Positions 48,993-60,107 of a stretch of DNA of 64,000 bases are shown piece after piece; within the stretch, counting starts at the first letter, position 1; each line of letters opens with the position of its first letter. The notes beneath the pieces were generated by a model. It had not been told where the DNA came from. It made no database searches and worked only from the letters and a program-made list of their open reading frames with translations. The DNA lies in assembly GCF_000005505.3 (NCBI RefSeq), contig NC_016133.3, positions 21,788,555 to 21,852,554 on the forward strand, written 5' to 3'. Position numbers and translations under genes: made by a program. The DNA is from Brachypodium distachyon (taxonomy: Eukaryota > Streptophyta > Magnoliopsida > Poales > Poaceae).

Positions 48993-49352
48993 AAGGCCAT
49001 CTTCAACGGTATAAGTCAGTAGGTATTAAGGATGTGCCATGTAGGATTTTTGATAATGTGGAGAGGAGAAAGAAGAAAAGTTAAGTAGTGGTTATTTGTA
49101 TAAGAAACTGTTTTGGTTCTTGTACCAAGACATAAGTAACAACAAAACACTTGCTGAAGAGATATCTTGTTACTAGAACCTTGCTTTGTGGGTCCCATCC
49201 TCTCATATTCATCTATTGTTTTTTTTCTATCTTAGTACTAAATCTTAGTAACCATTTACTGGAGACGTTGTTACTAGTGATGGGATAAAATATTCGCTCC
49301 CCTCTTAGTAATGGCCTAAGTAACACCTTGTTGAAAACTTGAAGATGCCCTA
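48993..49352. mobile_element. Probable Mutator-like MITE, about 360 bp
   Basis: The ends AAGGCCATCTTCAACGGTAT and the complement of CTTGAAGATGCCCTAA, of the GGCATCTTCAAC type common in grass genomes. No clear target duplication was found. The interior has internal inverted words (AGTAACAACAAAACACT; TTACTAGTGATGGG). Confidence 0.55.
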
Positions 49353-49489
49353 ATTACTTTAGAAGTTGCTAGCAATACCAATATATATACTCCCTCAGTT
49401 CTTTTGAGGGAGACATTGTAGTTTTCTCCTAAGTCCTTTTGTTTTCAAAGTTTGATAATATTTATTGTTAACAACAAAAGTAGAAACCT

Positions 49490-50056
49490 ATGGGCAAAAG
49501 AAAGATAAGACTGACCCGGTGCTGGCCCCCGCGTCATCCCAGGGGCGACTCGGGTGGCGAAAAAACCCTACCAGCCGCCGCAATTTCTTCACCCACCTCC
49601 CCTCTTCCACCGCCGATGGTCATCGCCAGCAGTCGCCGCCGGGCAAAGCCCATGCGGTTGATGGCAGCGGTGGGCCTCCTTCGTGGACTTCTTCGTTGCG
49701 GGGGTCTTCAAGCGTCTCGGTGGTTGGCAGCGTCAACTCGATGGTTAGCTGGTCAGAACCGTGGTGGTGTCGGAGGTGTCAGCTCGGTGGTCGCTGGATA
49801 CGGGGCAGGTGGTGTCAGATCCGGTGATGGGCTATGCCCAGCGGCGCTGCGTTGGCCCTGCGTGGTGGGGGCGGGCCATTCGGTGGTGTGTCAGATCCCC
49901 TACGTACAGCTGCTGCGGTACTGTTGCGGCGGGTTTCCAACCGCGGTGGGCGCGTGGCTTCGCGAGCGTGCTGGGGCGCGGCCATTGGTGTGAGTGGTGT
50001 TGCAACTATTGCTATTTGCGGCTTCCCCAATGGTGCGCGTGGTTGGACCCGGCTGG
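49490..50056. other. GC-rich sequence interrupted by a solo LTR (left part)
   Basis: Opens with GGGGCGACTCGGGTGGCGAA and AACCCTACCAGCCGCCGC, a leader-like composition. The open frames are unrecognisable. The sequence continues at 51793 after the LTR. It may be an older retroelement or gene fragment; I cannot decide. Confidence 0.4.
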
Positions 50057-51787
50057 TGAAAGGGCATTTCTCTCCTAAATGGTTTTGGTGGTGATGACAT
50101 CATGTTGTGTTATCTAATCGTGTGCTAAGCATTTCAGAGATTATAAGAAGATTGGCACGATGTGTGGACCCTTTAAAAGGAAAGAAGCTTAGCGGTGTTA
50201 GCGGTTATTCATTTTGATTTGAGTCGTAAGACATCCGTACTATTAAGAGGGAATTCACAAGGGAAGGTACACAAACTCATATTTTGCACCCACTAAAAAT
50301 CCTACCCAAGGTGAGAGAAGAAAAATCAGAAATTCTTTCCTGTGTGCCCAACATCTCCATGCACTAGAAGTAGGGGTGGGTGTTCGGTCATGACCGGAAG
50401 TTTGGTCTTGTAATTCGGTCTTTTTTCGATTCGGTCTCTAAATTATAATATCCAAACTTTACCGAGGAACTTTGCTACCCGAAATTTTGGTTACCCGAAG
50501 TTTCGGTCTTTAGTTCGGTCATGACCGAACTTTAGAAAGATGGGTGATAGTTCCAAAACAAAACGTGATTTGGTACCAATTTTAGCAACATTTCACTTAT
50601 ATTTATCACATATTTTCATATTAACATGGGCACTAGGGATTAGGAAAGTGAAACCGTCTATTGCCTCTCTTGTGCCATGATTTTTGCATGCGGAGTAGTT
50701 GGTGCCTAGATTGTATCAGGAAAATGAGTTGGTTTTTACAAAGTTCGGTCCTATTCGGTCTTTCGGTCTTTTCTGGATTGATACCCGAATTACTAGAATA
50801 AAATTCGGTCTATAAAATTTCCTACCCAAATATCTAATCGGTCTCGGTCTATTCGGTTTCGGTTTTTGGTCCTCGGTCTTTATGCCCACCCCTAACCAGA
50901 AGTTCCACCTGAACTTCTGGGTGCACCTGATCGGGTGCTCTCATGGAATATGCGGAAGCGCATATTCAGCAGAACTTCTGGTCAGCCGAAAGTTCCGGTT
51001 GTTTTACGGAACTTCCGCCCATGAACTTCCAGTGCACAACGGCTAGAAATTGGGACCCCATATATATACGCCTTCGTCCCCAACGGGTCTTTTGCCCGAC
51101 TCCAGCTAGGAAAAATCCCCTCTTTCACTCCAAGAACACAAAAGCTTAAATCTCCAACACGTGCTTCCCCACTCTTGATTCTTTGAGGATTGGAGGAGAA
51201 GATCTTGATCTATGGTTTCACCAAGTAAAAAAGTTGATTCCCCTTATTTGCTTTGTGGATTTCGTTTCTCTTGGGTTTTTGGGAACCTTAGACGGAAGCG
51301 GTAGGTCGTGCTCATCCTTGGTGTTGAAGAGCTCGAGGATTGGATTCAGAGCCTCCCAATTGAGTTGTAGAGTGGTGCCCCGGTCAAGTTTGTAAGGGTT
51401 CGGCGTTCGCCCTCAAGGAAACCATTAGTGGAGCTCACCTCGCTTTTGTGGTGTTGTGAGACCAGAATAGAGTGAGCCTTTGTGGCGCTTCTACCTTTGT
51501 GGTAGAGCACTCGTCCAAACGGAGACGTACACCTCACAAAAAGTTGAACTCAAGAGTCAAATCTTCGTCTCCTGTGTGGTATCATTTTCACCCTTTACAT
51601 TCTTGCAAGCTATATTGTTTATCTTGTTGTTTTGGGTATTGCACTTCATAGTAGGATTGCATTCACTTTAGAAAATCTAGTGAGACCTAAAATTAAGTGT
51701 TTGTATCTTTCAAGAAAAAGAAAAAAAAGTTAAAATTTGTTAGTCGCCTATTCACCACCCCCTCTAGTCGACCATACCAATCTTTCA
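50057..51787. mobile_element. Solo LTR (copia-like), 1731 bp including a nested hAT MITE
   Basis: The ends TGAAAGGGCATTTCTC and CCATACCAATCTTTCA give inverted TGAAAG/CTTTCA. A perfect 5-bp duplication GCTGG flanks it (50052-50056, 51788-51792). The right end has CACCCCCTCTAGTCGACC, which I associate with grass copia LTRs. No internal coding part follows, so it is a solo LTR left by recombination. Without the nested element (50371-50894) it is about 1.2 kb. Confidence 0.82.
50371..50894. mobile_element. Non-autonomous hAT element nested in the solo LTR
   Basis: The ends TAGGGGTGGG / CCCACCCCTA with an 8-bp target duplication that matches 7 of 8 (ACTAGAAG at 50363-50370, ACCAGAAG at 50895-50902). 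The interior is full of TTCGGTC/GACCGAA words. TAGGGGTGGGC-type ends are typical of plant hAT MITEs. Confidence 0.85.
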
Positions 51788-51792
51788 GCTGG

Positions 51793-52433
51793 TGCGGGCC
51801 AGATTTGGATTGCAGCCCATGTGGATTCTCCCCCCTGAGGTAGCGGCCTCGTCGGCATGATCCCCTCAGCAGCTCTGGATGGAACCGGAGTTCGTGGTCC
51901 TGAGCCGCGGAGAAATCCCGGCATGGCTTTTGCCGACGGCGACGACGATGATGTCTGCGGGCGCCGTGACCTTCTTGGAGGCGTCGTTGTGGCTTGACTG
52001 TGGCTCTGGCTCCTTTGTCACTAGGGGAAGCCCTTGGTCTGGTTGACGGACCTGACAAGGGTGGCGCTGCAACGTCGTTTCCCTCTCTAGACTTCTTGAG
52101 AGCGTTATCTTGGTGACCTTGGAACCTTTCAGCGAGCATGATGCGGTGGGAGATGGTGCTCTCATGCTTGGGGCGCTGGATGGTCTACAAGGCCAGCTCA
52201 TAGTAATTCATCACCTAGCAAGTTGATCTACAACTTTTGTGGCGAGATGAGTGGATGTGGGACTCTGTGGTGACATCTAGTCATCTACGGCAACCCATAG
52301 GGGATGGGGTCGATGGTGGTCTCATTTGGCGATGATGTTGTGTTGTGGCCTGGTCCAAAGCTTACATAGTTACTCCATGGAGTGAAAATTCGGGGATTAG
52401 CCTCCTCAGTTATTGGATTTCATGATATTTTAT
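51793..52433. other. GC-rich sequence interrupted by a solo LTR (right part)
   Basis: Continuation of the interrupted segment at 49490-50056. Open frames occur on the minus strand (for example 51866-52201) with no recognisable domain. Confidence 0.4.
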
Positions 52434-52644
52434 AGGGTGTGGCTATATCTAAGTTGCCTGATTTTTAATTTAAAGGGTTAAATCTAAATTGATGAATCAG
52501 AACCACTAGATTATTATCTAGATCTCATTTTACTCTTCTTTTTTCGTCGCCTGTTTCGAATCTTAAAGCACAAATCATATCCAACGGCCAAGAAATCAAC
52601 TTATATCTAACTAAAAATTAGGCAACTTAGATATAGCAAAACCG
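52434..52644. mobile_element. MITE, Mutator-like (family copy 2)
   Basis: About 211 bp, clearly the same element as 6286-6488. It starts GGGTGTGGCTATATCTAAGT and ends GCAACTTAGATATAGCAAAA(CCG), flanked by TATTTTAT (52426-52433, 52645-52652). The inverted ends are about 30 bp and better preserved than in copy 1. Confidence 0.85.
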
Positions 52645-53043
52645 TATTTTATGATAGTTTCTCCTTGAAAGGCATTAATAGAGCATCAATACTTGCTACC
52701 GAGTGATATCTTGAATTTGACCTTCGCTGGTTGAACCATGCAATATGATGTGGGGCATATGCAATGTTGGAGGTGTCTATTTGAAGATTGAGCCCTCTTG
52801 CTTCTAGTTGCTATCCGACCATTGCTTTTGGCAATTCCTTGCTTCGTTTCTTTTGAGTTTGTCTGTCATTTCTTTTATCTTGGAACCTTTATGCATATCT
52901 AGCTCGATAGTCCGGGAATAATAATTTTTTGTTTATATGTTTTTATTTCTGGTTAATCTTGTAAGAAGAAAATGTATTTACATGAAAATGCTTTACAGGG
53001 AGGAGAAAAATTAACAAGATGGCTAGCCCGACAAAACCCTTAG

Positions 53044-53509
53044 TATAGATGGCCGTCGGGCCAGGTTTTTTGTGTAAAGCCCATCGACACGCAAGCCCGG
53101 CCTGGCCCTAGGCTAAATGGGCCGTGTCAGCCCACGACCTGCATTGGGTTGTGCCTGGGCCTCGGTCTTGAACCCGCGGTCAACCCGTTAAGCAGGCCTC
53201 GGTCTTGAACCCGCGGTCAACCCGTTAAGCATTTTTCTGTATTCTTTTAGTTTTACATTTTCTGTGCATATATTATTTTTTGGCATTTTTCTGTATTTTT
53301 TACTTTTTTGTGCATTTATCCATATTTTTTTTTACCATTTTTTGGGCTTGTCAGGCTAAACGGGCTCGGTCCGGGGCTCCGGGCTCAAGTGTGGTGCTTG
53401 GACCTGCCGTTGGCCGATGTGGGCGGTCCAGCCCTCGCGCTCCGGTCCGAGCTAAGGCCGTTTAGAACCGGACCGCGCCAGGCCTGTGTCGAACCGATGG
53501 CCACCTATA
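53044..53509. mobile_element. Possible hAT-like element just upstream of ICln
   Basis: The ends TATAGATGGCC / GGCCACCTATA are near-inverted. The interior is rich in GGGCC/GGCCC words and includes a 37-bp tandem repeat (53160-53231, core CGGTCTTGAACCCGCGG). No clean target duplication. It ends about 90 bp before the ICln ATG, so it could supply promoter or leader sequence. Confidence 0.45.
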
Positions 53510-53599
53510 GCCCGTTAATTTTTTTTTACACGCCATACTAAGCCCAAACCCTAAGTGCGCCTTCGCCTCCCCCCGTCGGCCCCGTCCAAAGCCCAAACC

Positions 53600-56500
53600 A
53601 TGGTGCTCGGGCTCCACTTCTGCGCCGACATCGCCGACGACGGCGTTCCCCGCCTCGACGCCGCAGCTGGGGAAGAGCTCGTCCGCACGGACCGCGACGC
53701 CGCCGTTTCCCTCGGCTCTCGCGCGCCGGAGCCCCCGGGAACCTTCTTCATCACCACCAAGTAGTCTTAGCAAGCATCTCAATTCGGTACACTCCTGGTA
53801 TTGCCTATTGCCGGACTTTTCTGACCCGGGGTGTGACTTTAACTTCAGGAGGGTGATCTGGGTCAGCGACGCACAGAGGAGCAAGGGCTACGCAGTGGAC
53901 TTCGTCGCCATCTCGCTCCATGCGGTGTCGCGCGACCCCGAGGCGTACCCCTCCCCATGTATCTACATGCAGGTGATTTTTGTACCAGAAAGTTTGAGAT
54001 AGCTTGTGATTGATCCAAGGTCCTGCTGGTGTGGTTGTAGATCAAGGCTGTGAATTTGATGTGGATGGTTGCCAAAAACTGGTAGTGTTTAGCATGCCTT
54101 GAGTTTGCAACAATAATTTCACCAAAATTTTCGTTTAATTGGTTTTCAATTCTACTTTTGCAACAAAACTTTGCCAACTCACGAGCTTCTCTTACTTTCA
54201 CCAATTAGTTGCTCTTGATCTTTGTTTCATACATCAACTCATCATCAAGCATCGCTGATCTGCATATCCCAGCTGATAATGAGCCCATATGCAATTCTGC
54301 AGTATTTTCATATGTACAATTTATGCATAGTGCTCCTGCACTGACCGATTACAACATTTGATATTCCTTTCCATTGGATTCTGAAGATTGAGACAGAAGA
54401 TGGCTCAGACGAGGAATCTGACGAGTCAGATTCTGAAGCAGATGGGGAAATAGATGTGTCAAAAGTCACTGAGATGCGCATCATACCATCAGATCCTGGT
54501 CAACGTATCCTTTTGCGGCAACGTATCATACATGCATTTCAGCTCTGATGCTCTTATACTGGGTAGGGTGCCTCAGATTGAATTACAAAAAATGATCATT
54601 TCTAGTGTGTTTCTTTGTGACTTACATTTTAGGTTAGGAGATCTATTTTCTGCAAAGGCAAAACTATAAATTTTGTTAGAAAAACTGTAAGAATACTATA
54701 TATTTAGGTTTTAATTTCACAAGATTACATTGATATTGCTGGCATGCTGCTTACCTAGAGTGGAGCTTTTTTACGGTACCCTAGTACTCCAAAAAAGGTG
54801 AGGTAGTACCTATTAAATCTGACTGGCCATTTGCTAGGGATAGTATGGACTTTTCCGATTTCCCCTTGAAGTTAGGTGGTAGGGAGTTCGTTAACCATGA
54901 TCCCACCATTTACGCACGCCGCCTCATCGTTTTCATCGCAAGCTATCTTCTGCGTTATCAACAATCTTCGGCGTATCCATCCTCTTGACCACGATGCCAC
55001 GGAGCTGTTGTTGGGGCACTCGTCACTGCAGCTGGAGGTCATCTTCTCAGGCGGGCGGGCGTGGCTACTGCGGCTTAGGCGGACTTAGCACGGTCCAAAG
55101 AGGCTAGGACTGCCACGGCCCTGCACGTCACAATGCGATGTGGTGCTGCACTGCTGCCGACCGGCATGCCATGTGGCATGCCAACGGAGTTTATCATGCA
55201 CTGCTTACCGACATAGATGCTTACTTTGTGTAGAAGGCCAATCATAATAGATGTTTGTGAAGCAAATAAATATATTTTTCTTGTTGGTTCTGTGTTAGGG
55301 AGTTACAAGTTGTTTGAATCGAGATGTATCGCTCTGTACGACGCAAACCGTCTGCTTGATGTATCTTTTGTCAAGTGTTTGTTTGATCCAGTTTTGGCTG
55401 CGGATCAAGCTGCCGGTCAGGTGTTTGGCCCAGGCGTTGACTTCTACTGTGTGTCTGCCAGTCGCATCATCCCCTGGCTTGGTTAGCCGCCCAGTCAGTG
55501 TCAGTGACGCACCACCTCGCGGTGCTCCTCAGATTACGTTTATGTCGAGATGCGGCCTGCAGCAACAGCCGGTGTGTTAATAAAGCTCTGTTAAATCTAT
55601 CCATCCGGTACTTACACCTTGTTAACTTTGCAATTCTGAATTTCCCCCCTTTGACGATGGTATTCCCTAGTATTAGTGGGTGGTACTCCGTATATGGTTG
55701 TTTGGAGTACAGGTAAAATTTGTCCATTAGATCAGTAGTAATGAACGGTCCAAATTAATTTGTGGGTACTGTAAAAGAGCTCCCTAGAGTGACCCTTGTT
55801 TGAACCAACCGGACAAGTCCAGTTACCCCCTGTGCAATAATTTACTCTTGATTTAACACATGCATTTTCACTAAATGAAGAACTTTAAATATGTAATGTT
55901 TTGATAGTTTTGCTAAAAAATGTTTAGTTTGTGGAATTAACTCTTTTTAGTAGATCAATAACTGATCTGACTCCCATATCAAAGACGAGGAAGGGCTAAA
56001 CCATTCTTAATCTACCTCCTAACCAAGTAAAAGGCTCAATGTATAAAGTTTGAGAATAGTGGAGCAGCCTCTACCCCTTTCCGTTCTGTTCTGGTTTAAC
56101 TAGGGCTGAAAGTGCTGGTTTTGACATTTCATGAAGACTAAAGATGTAACAAGTAATCCTTAATGTTGAGTAGGCATGATACTTTTCTCCTTTCCTAACA
56201 TTAAACATTAACAAACTTTTGAGCTCAGAAAATAAAACATCAACAAACTTTTCTCCTAGCTAGAAATTGGGCTTTAAACACTTTTATCATGTTGATACTA
56301 TTTAATTTAGTGTTATTTATTCTATTCAGACTGCGCATAATATTGTTATTAATTTGCACTCTCTCCTTCCTGAAATACAAGGCCAATTTGGATGATCGTT
56401 GTGACTAGTGCACGGTTGTTATGATTTTTGGATTCTCGGTCTAGCCAACGGAAGCTCGGAATTCTCTTGTAAGTGTAACGAGGAGCAGTTAAGGTTTTGC

Positions 56501-58150
56501 CAACGGATCAGCAGGATTTCCTCTTGTAGCGAGGTGCAATTAAGTTATGTATGTGTGCACATCAATGGGCATTTAACATATGAGTAACAGAAGTTTTTTG
56601 TGCTATGGATGTGGGAGGATACATAACAAATCAACTCAAGGAAGCGAAGTGGTCTTGTATTTTTGGAAATTTCAGATTTGGGATTTGGCCTTGTATTCCA
56701 GAAGGAGAGAGTACATCTTGAAATGTCAATATGTAAACAAGTGTGCATCTAGTATCTCTCGGAATATGCATTATTTTCTATCATCAATTGTATCTTGGAC
56801 CCTTGACAGACTTTTCAGTGGATGGACTCTTCGAAGCATTCTCTCATTGTGCAGAGTTGAATCCGGATCCTAATGCTGGTAAGCTGGTTGAATAAAAGTT
56901 ACTTTTATTTTTCAATGTCTCCAATACAATGCTTACACCACATCTTTTCTCGTAATATATTTTTGAAAATGGAAAATAATAGAAGATAAGTTTGTCTAAA
57001 CAGATCCTACATACTTCTGTGAAACTATGACATTTAAGTCATTTTCGTAATATGAAAAACAACACATCTGAAAATAATTCAGTGACATAGGGACTAGGGA
57101 GTAGTTAATACATCCTTAAAAATATATTTATTTATGTATTGTTTGTAATGTCCAGAGAGCGACGAAGAGGATGGCTGGGTTCATGGTGACGGAAGTGATG
57201 ACGACATGACTGATGGTCAACATACTTCATATGCATTTCCATGGCATCTTCTAGCAAATTTTGTGTAGAATATTGATATATATTTTGTTACGTGTAGGAA
57301 GCGAGGAGTTTTCAGATCTCAACCCAATAGGACAAATTGATGAACATCATATTACTCGTTCGGTAGTTGAGGTATGCAGTGGGTTTATTCAACTGTTAAA
57401 TACCTACATCTCCCTTCTTGCTTAATCGTCCTTCCATGCAACTTGGTGTGTTAAATTTTCTCATCTGCCTTTCTAGTAACACTGTAACAGTAACTTGACC
57501 TGCCTTCAAATTTTTATTAGCCCCGTCATTCTTAGGTAGTTATCAACATATATGTTGAGACGGTTAGCTCGCTGGGCTCCCCTTTTGTAACCGCAGTTGT
57601 ACTCTGTGATCCATACATAATCCTATGCCAGCTGGAGTAGTGCTGTTACCCATCTTGTGGGGTCCGGACCTGGTAAATTCATGCCGTTATCCCAGGTGTC
57701 CCGGGCATGTCCTCACAGGAAAATAAATCACGTGTGAGTACTGTACCATTGCTAGACAACGGTATCTTATTCCCTGACCCCTTATTTCTTAGCATTTTGT
57801 TACATAGGCATCAAACTCTCATGTTTGGTTTCTGTATCTCATGCTTTGCTTGCGTAACGGCATGCCTGGAACAAGGCAAGCTGGTAGGGAACCAAACATT
57901 GCCCACAAACTTTTTTTATTGGCAATTGAAGCAATCATTGCCACCTGAGGAGTTTGATGCTTGAACTGTAAATTCAGATAAAGTTTCCTTTATTTTCTTT
58001 CTATGTCAATGTCGTAGTTAACACAAATAAAAATCCATAATGTTTATGTTTGCAGCTCGATGTTTATGTTTGCAGCTCGAGATCAATGACCAACGTTTTG
58101 AGGATGCAGAGGAAGCAGAACGGGAGAGGAGCCATAGAAATGGACGCTAG
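53600..58150 (+). CDS. ICln: ICln (pICln) snRNP-assembly chaperone, 7 exons, 223 aa
   Basis: pICln works with the PRMT5 methylosome: it binds Sm proteins and holds them for assembly into spliceosomal snRNPs; it was first named as a chloride-current regulator. Exons: 53600-53760, 53849-53972, 54387-54504, 56819-56878, 57156-57215, 57298-57371, 58076-58150 (672 nt). PH-like N-terminal half: MVLGLHFCADIADDG, PPGTFFITTKRVIWVSD, GYAVDFVAISLHAVSRD, YPSPCIYMQIE. Then an acidic loop GSDEESDESDSEADGE, TEMRIIPSD, LDGLFEAFSHCAELNPDP, a second acidic run ESDEEDGW, and the C-terminal LEINDQRFEDAEEAE. The length is normal. The last intron has a 20-bp duplicated 3' splice site; the downstream copy keeps the family's C-terminus. 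Intron 3 holds a 1-kb Mutator-like element. Confidence 0.94.
54763..55782. mobile_element. Mutator-like element with 9-bp TSD, 1020 bp, ICln intron 3
   Basis: Terminal inverted repeats GAGCTTTTTTACGGTACC and the complement of GGTACTGTAAAAGAGCTC (16 of 18 match), with a perfect 9-bp duplication CCTAGAGTG (54754-54762, 55783-55791). The interior contains a moderately GC-rich open stretch (54876-55088) and another (55217-55486) without known domains; a captured fragment is possible. No transposase. Confidence 0.9.
58041..58080 (+). repeat. Perfect 20-bp tandem duplication over the ICln exon 7 acceptor
   Basis: The unit TGTTTATGTTTGCAGCTCGA is present twice, at 58041-58060 and 58061-58080. Each carries an acceptor TTTGCAG. 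Splicing at the first would add 20 nt and shift the frame; splicing at the second (exon from 58076) gives the conserved tail. Confidence 0.95.
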
Positions 58151-59267
58151 GTGCAAAGCACCCTCTCTATCTTCCTTGGAACGGCAAGATTGGTTATTCT
58201 GGGTCGCCATTGATGCATGATGCTTCATGGCACCTTGTTGTTTTCTTTCCTTCCTAGATGTCATAGCTTATCCTCACCACCTTGTAAACATCCATCAAAC
58301 ATCTGACTCGAGGTCTTGTAGTATGCTAGTAACTTGTACTCCGATGGATAGAATGGTGAAAGGAACTGTTATCTTTGTATGCTTATTCATCTTCTGCGGC
58401 ACACTGATCATCTAGGGTCATATTTTGATATTTATAGCTACATCGACGGATGCCTTTACCTGTTTCTGTTTTTTCTTTTTTCTTATAATCAATTCAAACT
58501 CGAAAACCATTATAGATGCAGTGATTCAGACCATAGACGCAAAAATAGATAAAAATTATAACGGATTTTTTAAAACATATTCTTCGTGTACGTTACTCAT
58601 ATGTCTCGTCTGTTTTGTGACACATGTGTGCTATTTTTGCTTTTTTGACAAGGCATGGCCCATGTATTCTTTGTTTAAAACAAGCCATGTGTTTGTGTGT
58701 TATGTATTCTAACCATCCGGGATGGACCTATTTTATCTTTTGAACGTTGCTACAGGGTGCCTGTGCACTATTAGGTTTCCCATGGTGCACACCCAAAAAA
58801 GTTAGGTGCTGGTCCCGCTTACCTAAAAAGGTAAGTTTCGGTCCCCACAAGCACATCGCGCGTCCGGCCGTAATAAATCCCCCAATCACGTGTTTTTGTG
58901 TCGTTAGGCCTGAGCTGGGTAATATTGCCCCTCCCTAGAATTTGCTGCAGGTATTAGAGAACGCACTTCTTCCTCCTCCCTAGAAACAAATTAGGAACAA
59001 AATGTTGCTCAAAACCATGGAATACAAGTTTGCTTATTCAATCTACCACCTGAATAATGTAACTTTGTACTAAAAAAGTTGACCTAATAACTGATTGGGA
59101 AAAGCTTCTGTCTAACACATGGAAAATAGAAAGGCAAAAAACAATATGCTCGATAATGCAGAAACAGTTGACATGTGCAAGTTTTCGGCAAAAACATTGG
59201 CTCTGTAATACAATTTCTAGTCAACTGGATAGGTCAAAGAACCAACTAAATGCTAAAAAGTAGAAAA
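58151..59267. other. ICln 3' UTR and intergenic sequence
   Basis: About 58151-58430 should be the ICln 3' UTR. After that it is AT-rich with no gene. From about 59090 it enters the A-rich repeat into which the solo LTR inserted. Confidence 0.5.
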
Positions 59268-60102
59268 TGTCGCACCAGTGGCACCCGGGATACCACCACT
59301 GCATGACGCGTGGGTCGTCTCGCTTGCTCCCCGCAAGGATAGCACCCCGGGCAGCCCCGTGTAAGCTGCCCGGCAGGGCTAGACGGGCTGCGGGGGTTGC
59401 TCTGGCAGGCAACGAGAAGATTCCCGTCTGGGCGCCCCCCGGGAAGGTCGCCTGCCGCAGAGGGTGTTCCCGGGCGCAGGCGCTTACTACGGGGATGGGA
59501 CCAAGTGAGCAGAGCAACGACGCCACTTGGCCGCTCGGGGGGCTCCCTGTGCGCAGGGCTCGTTAGGGCGAGGAGTGAAGCACAAGCAAGCATTTAATGC
59601 TCCGACAGAAAGGTGATTCCCCGTTCAGTCAGCCCACAGTGACTGGCCTGCTGTGAATTCTAGACACGTAGCGCCCTAGTCGCAGTGCCACTCACCATGC
59701 ATGCAAGCCAGCGCAACAAGGGCAAGCTGCCCGGTTTCTTTGTTCGGCACTTGTCACCCATGCACCAAGGCACCTGTGGTATCCCTTGAGTATAAAAAGA
59801 GGACCATCGCCAACGGTCAAAGGGTTCGGTTCCTTATGAGTTTTAGCCAGAAATAGCAAATAGTCCTTAGCAAGAAAGGAGAGAGCACCCGGGGACTCCC
59901 TCGGCAACCTGTAAACCATTGTTCATCGGCTAATAAAAACACAAAAGCAAGACGTAGGCCCGAACCTGGGTAAAACGAACTTGTGTTCCCTCACGCTTGA
60001 CATTGGCCTCACCGGCGATCGCCGGAGCGATCCCCGACGTCCTCTGCCGAACCTAAAAGGGGGTGCCGCTCACCCCCGGTGTTTATGCCCCGGGCTACGA
60101 CA
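59268..60102. mobile_element. Solo LTR, 835 bp, perfect 5-bp TSD
   Basis: Starts TGTCGCACCAGTGGCACCCG and ends CCCCGGGCTACGACA, with inverted TGTCG/CGACA. The 5-bp duplication GAAAA is at 59263-59267 and 60103-60107. A TATA box (TATAAAAAGA, 59791-59800) and a polyadenylation-like AATAAA (59932-59937) lie in LTR-typical order. No internal region is present, so two-LTR recombination is inferred. Superfamily not assignable without the internal part. Open frames on both strands inside it are LTR sequence, not genes. Confidence 0.88.
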
Positions 60103-60107
60103 GAAAA

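Noticed and set aside
59221..59597. Open frames on both strands of about 100 codons
   Set aside because: They fall inside the solo LTR defined by TGTCG/CGACA ends and the GAAAA duplication.
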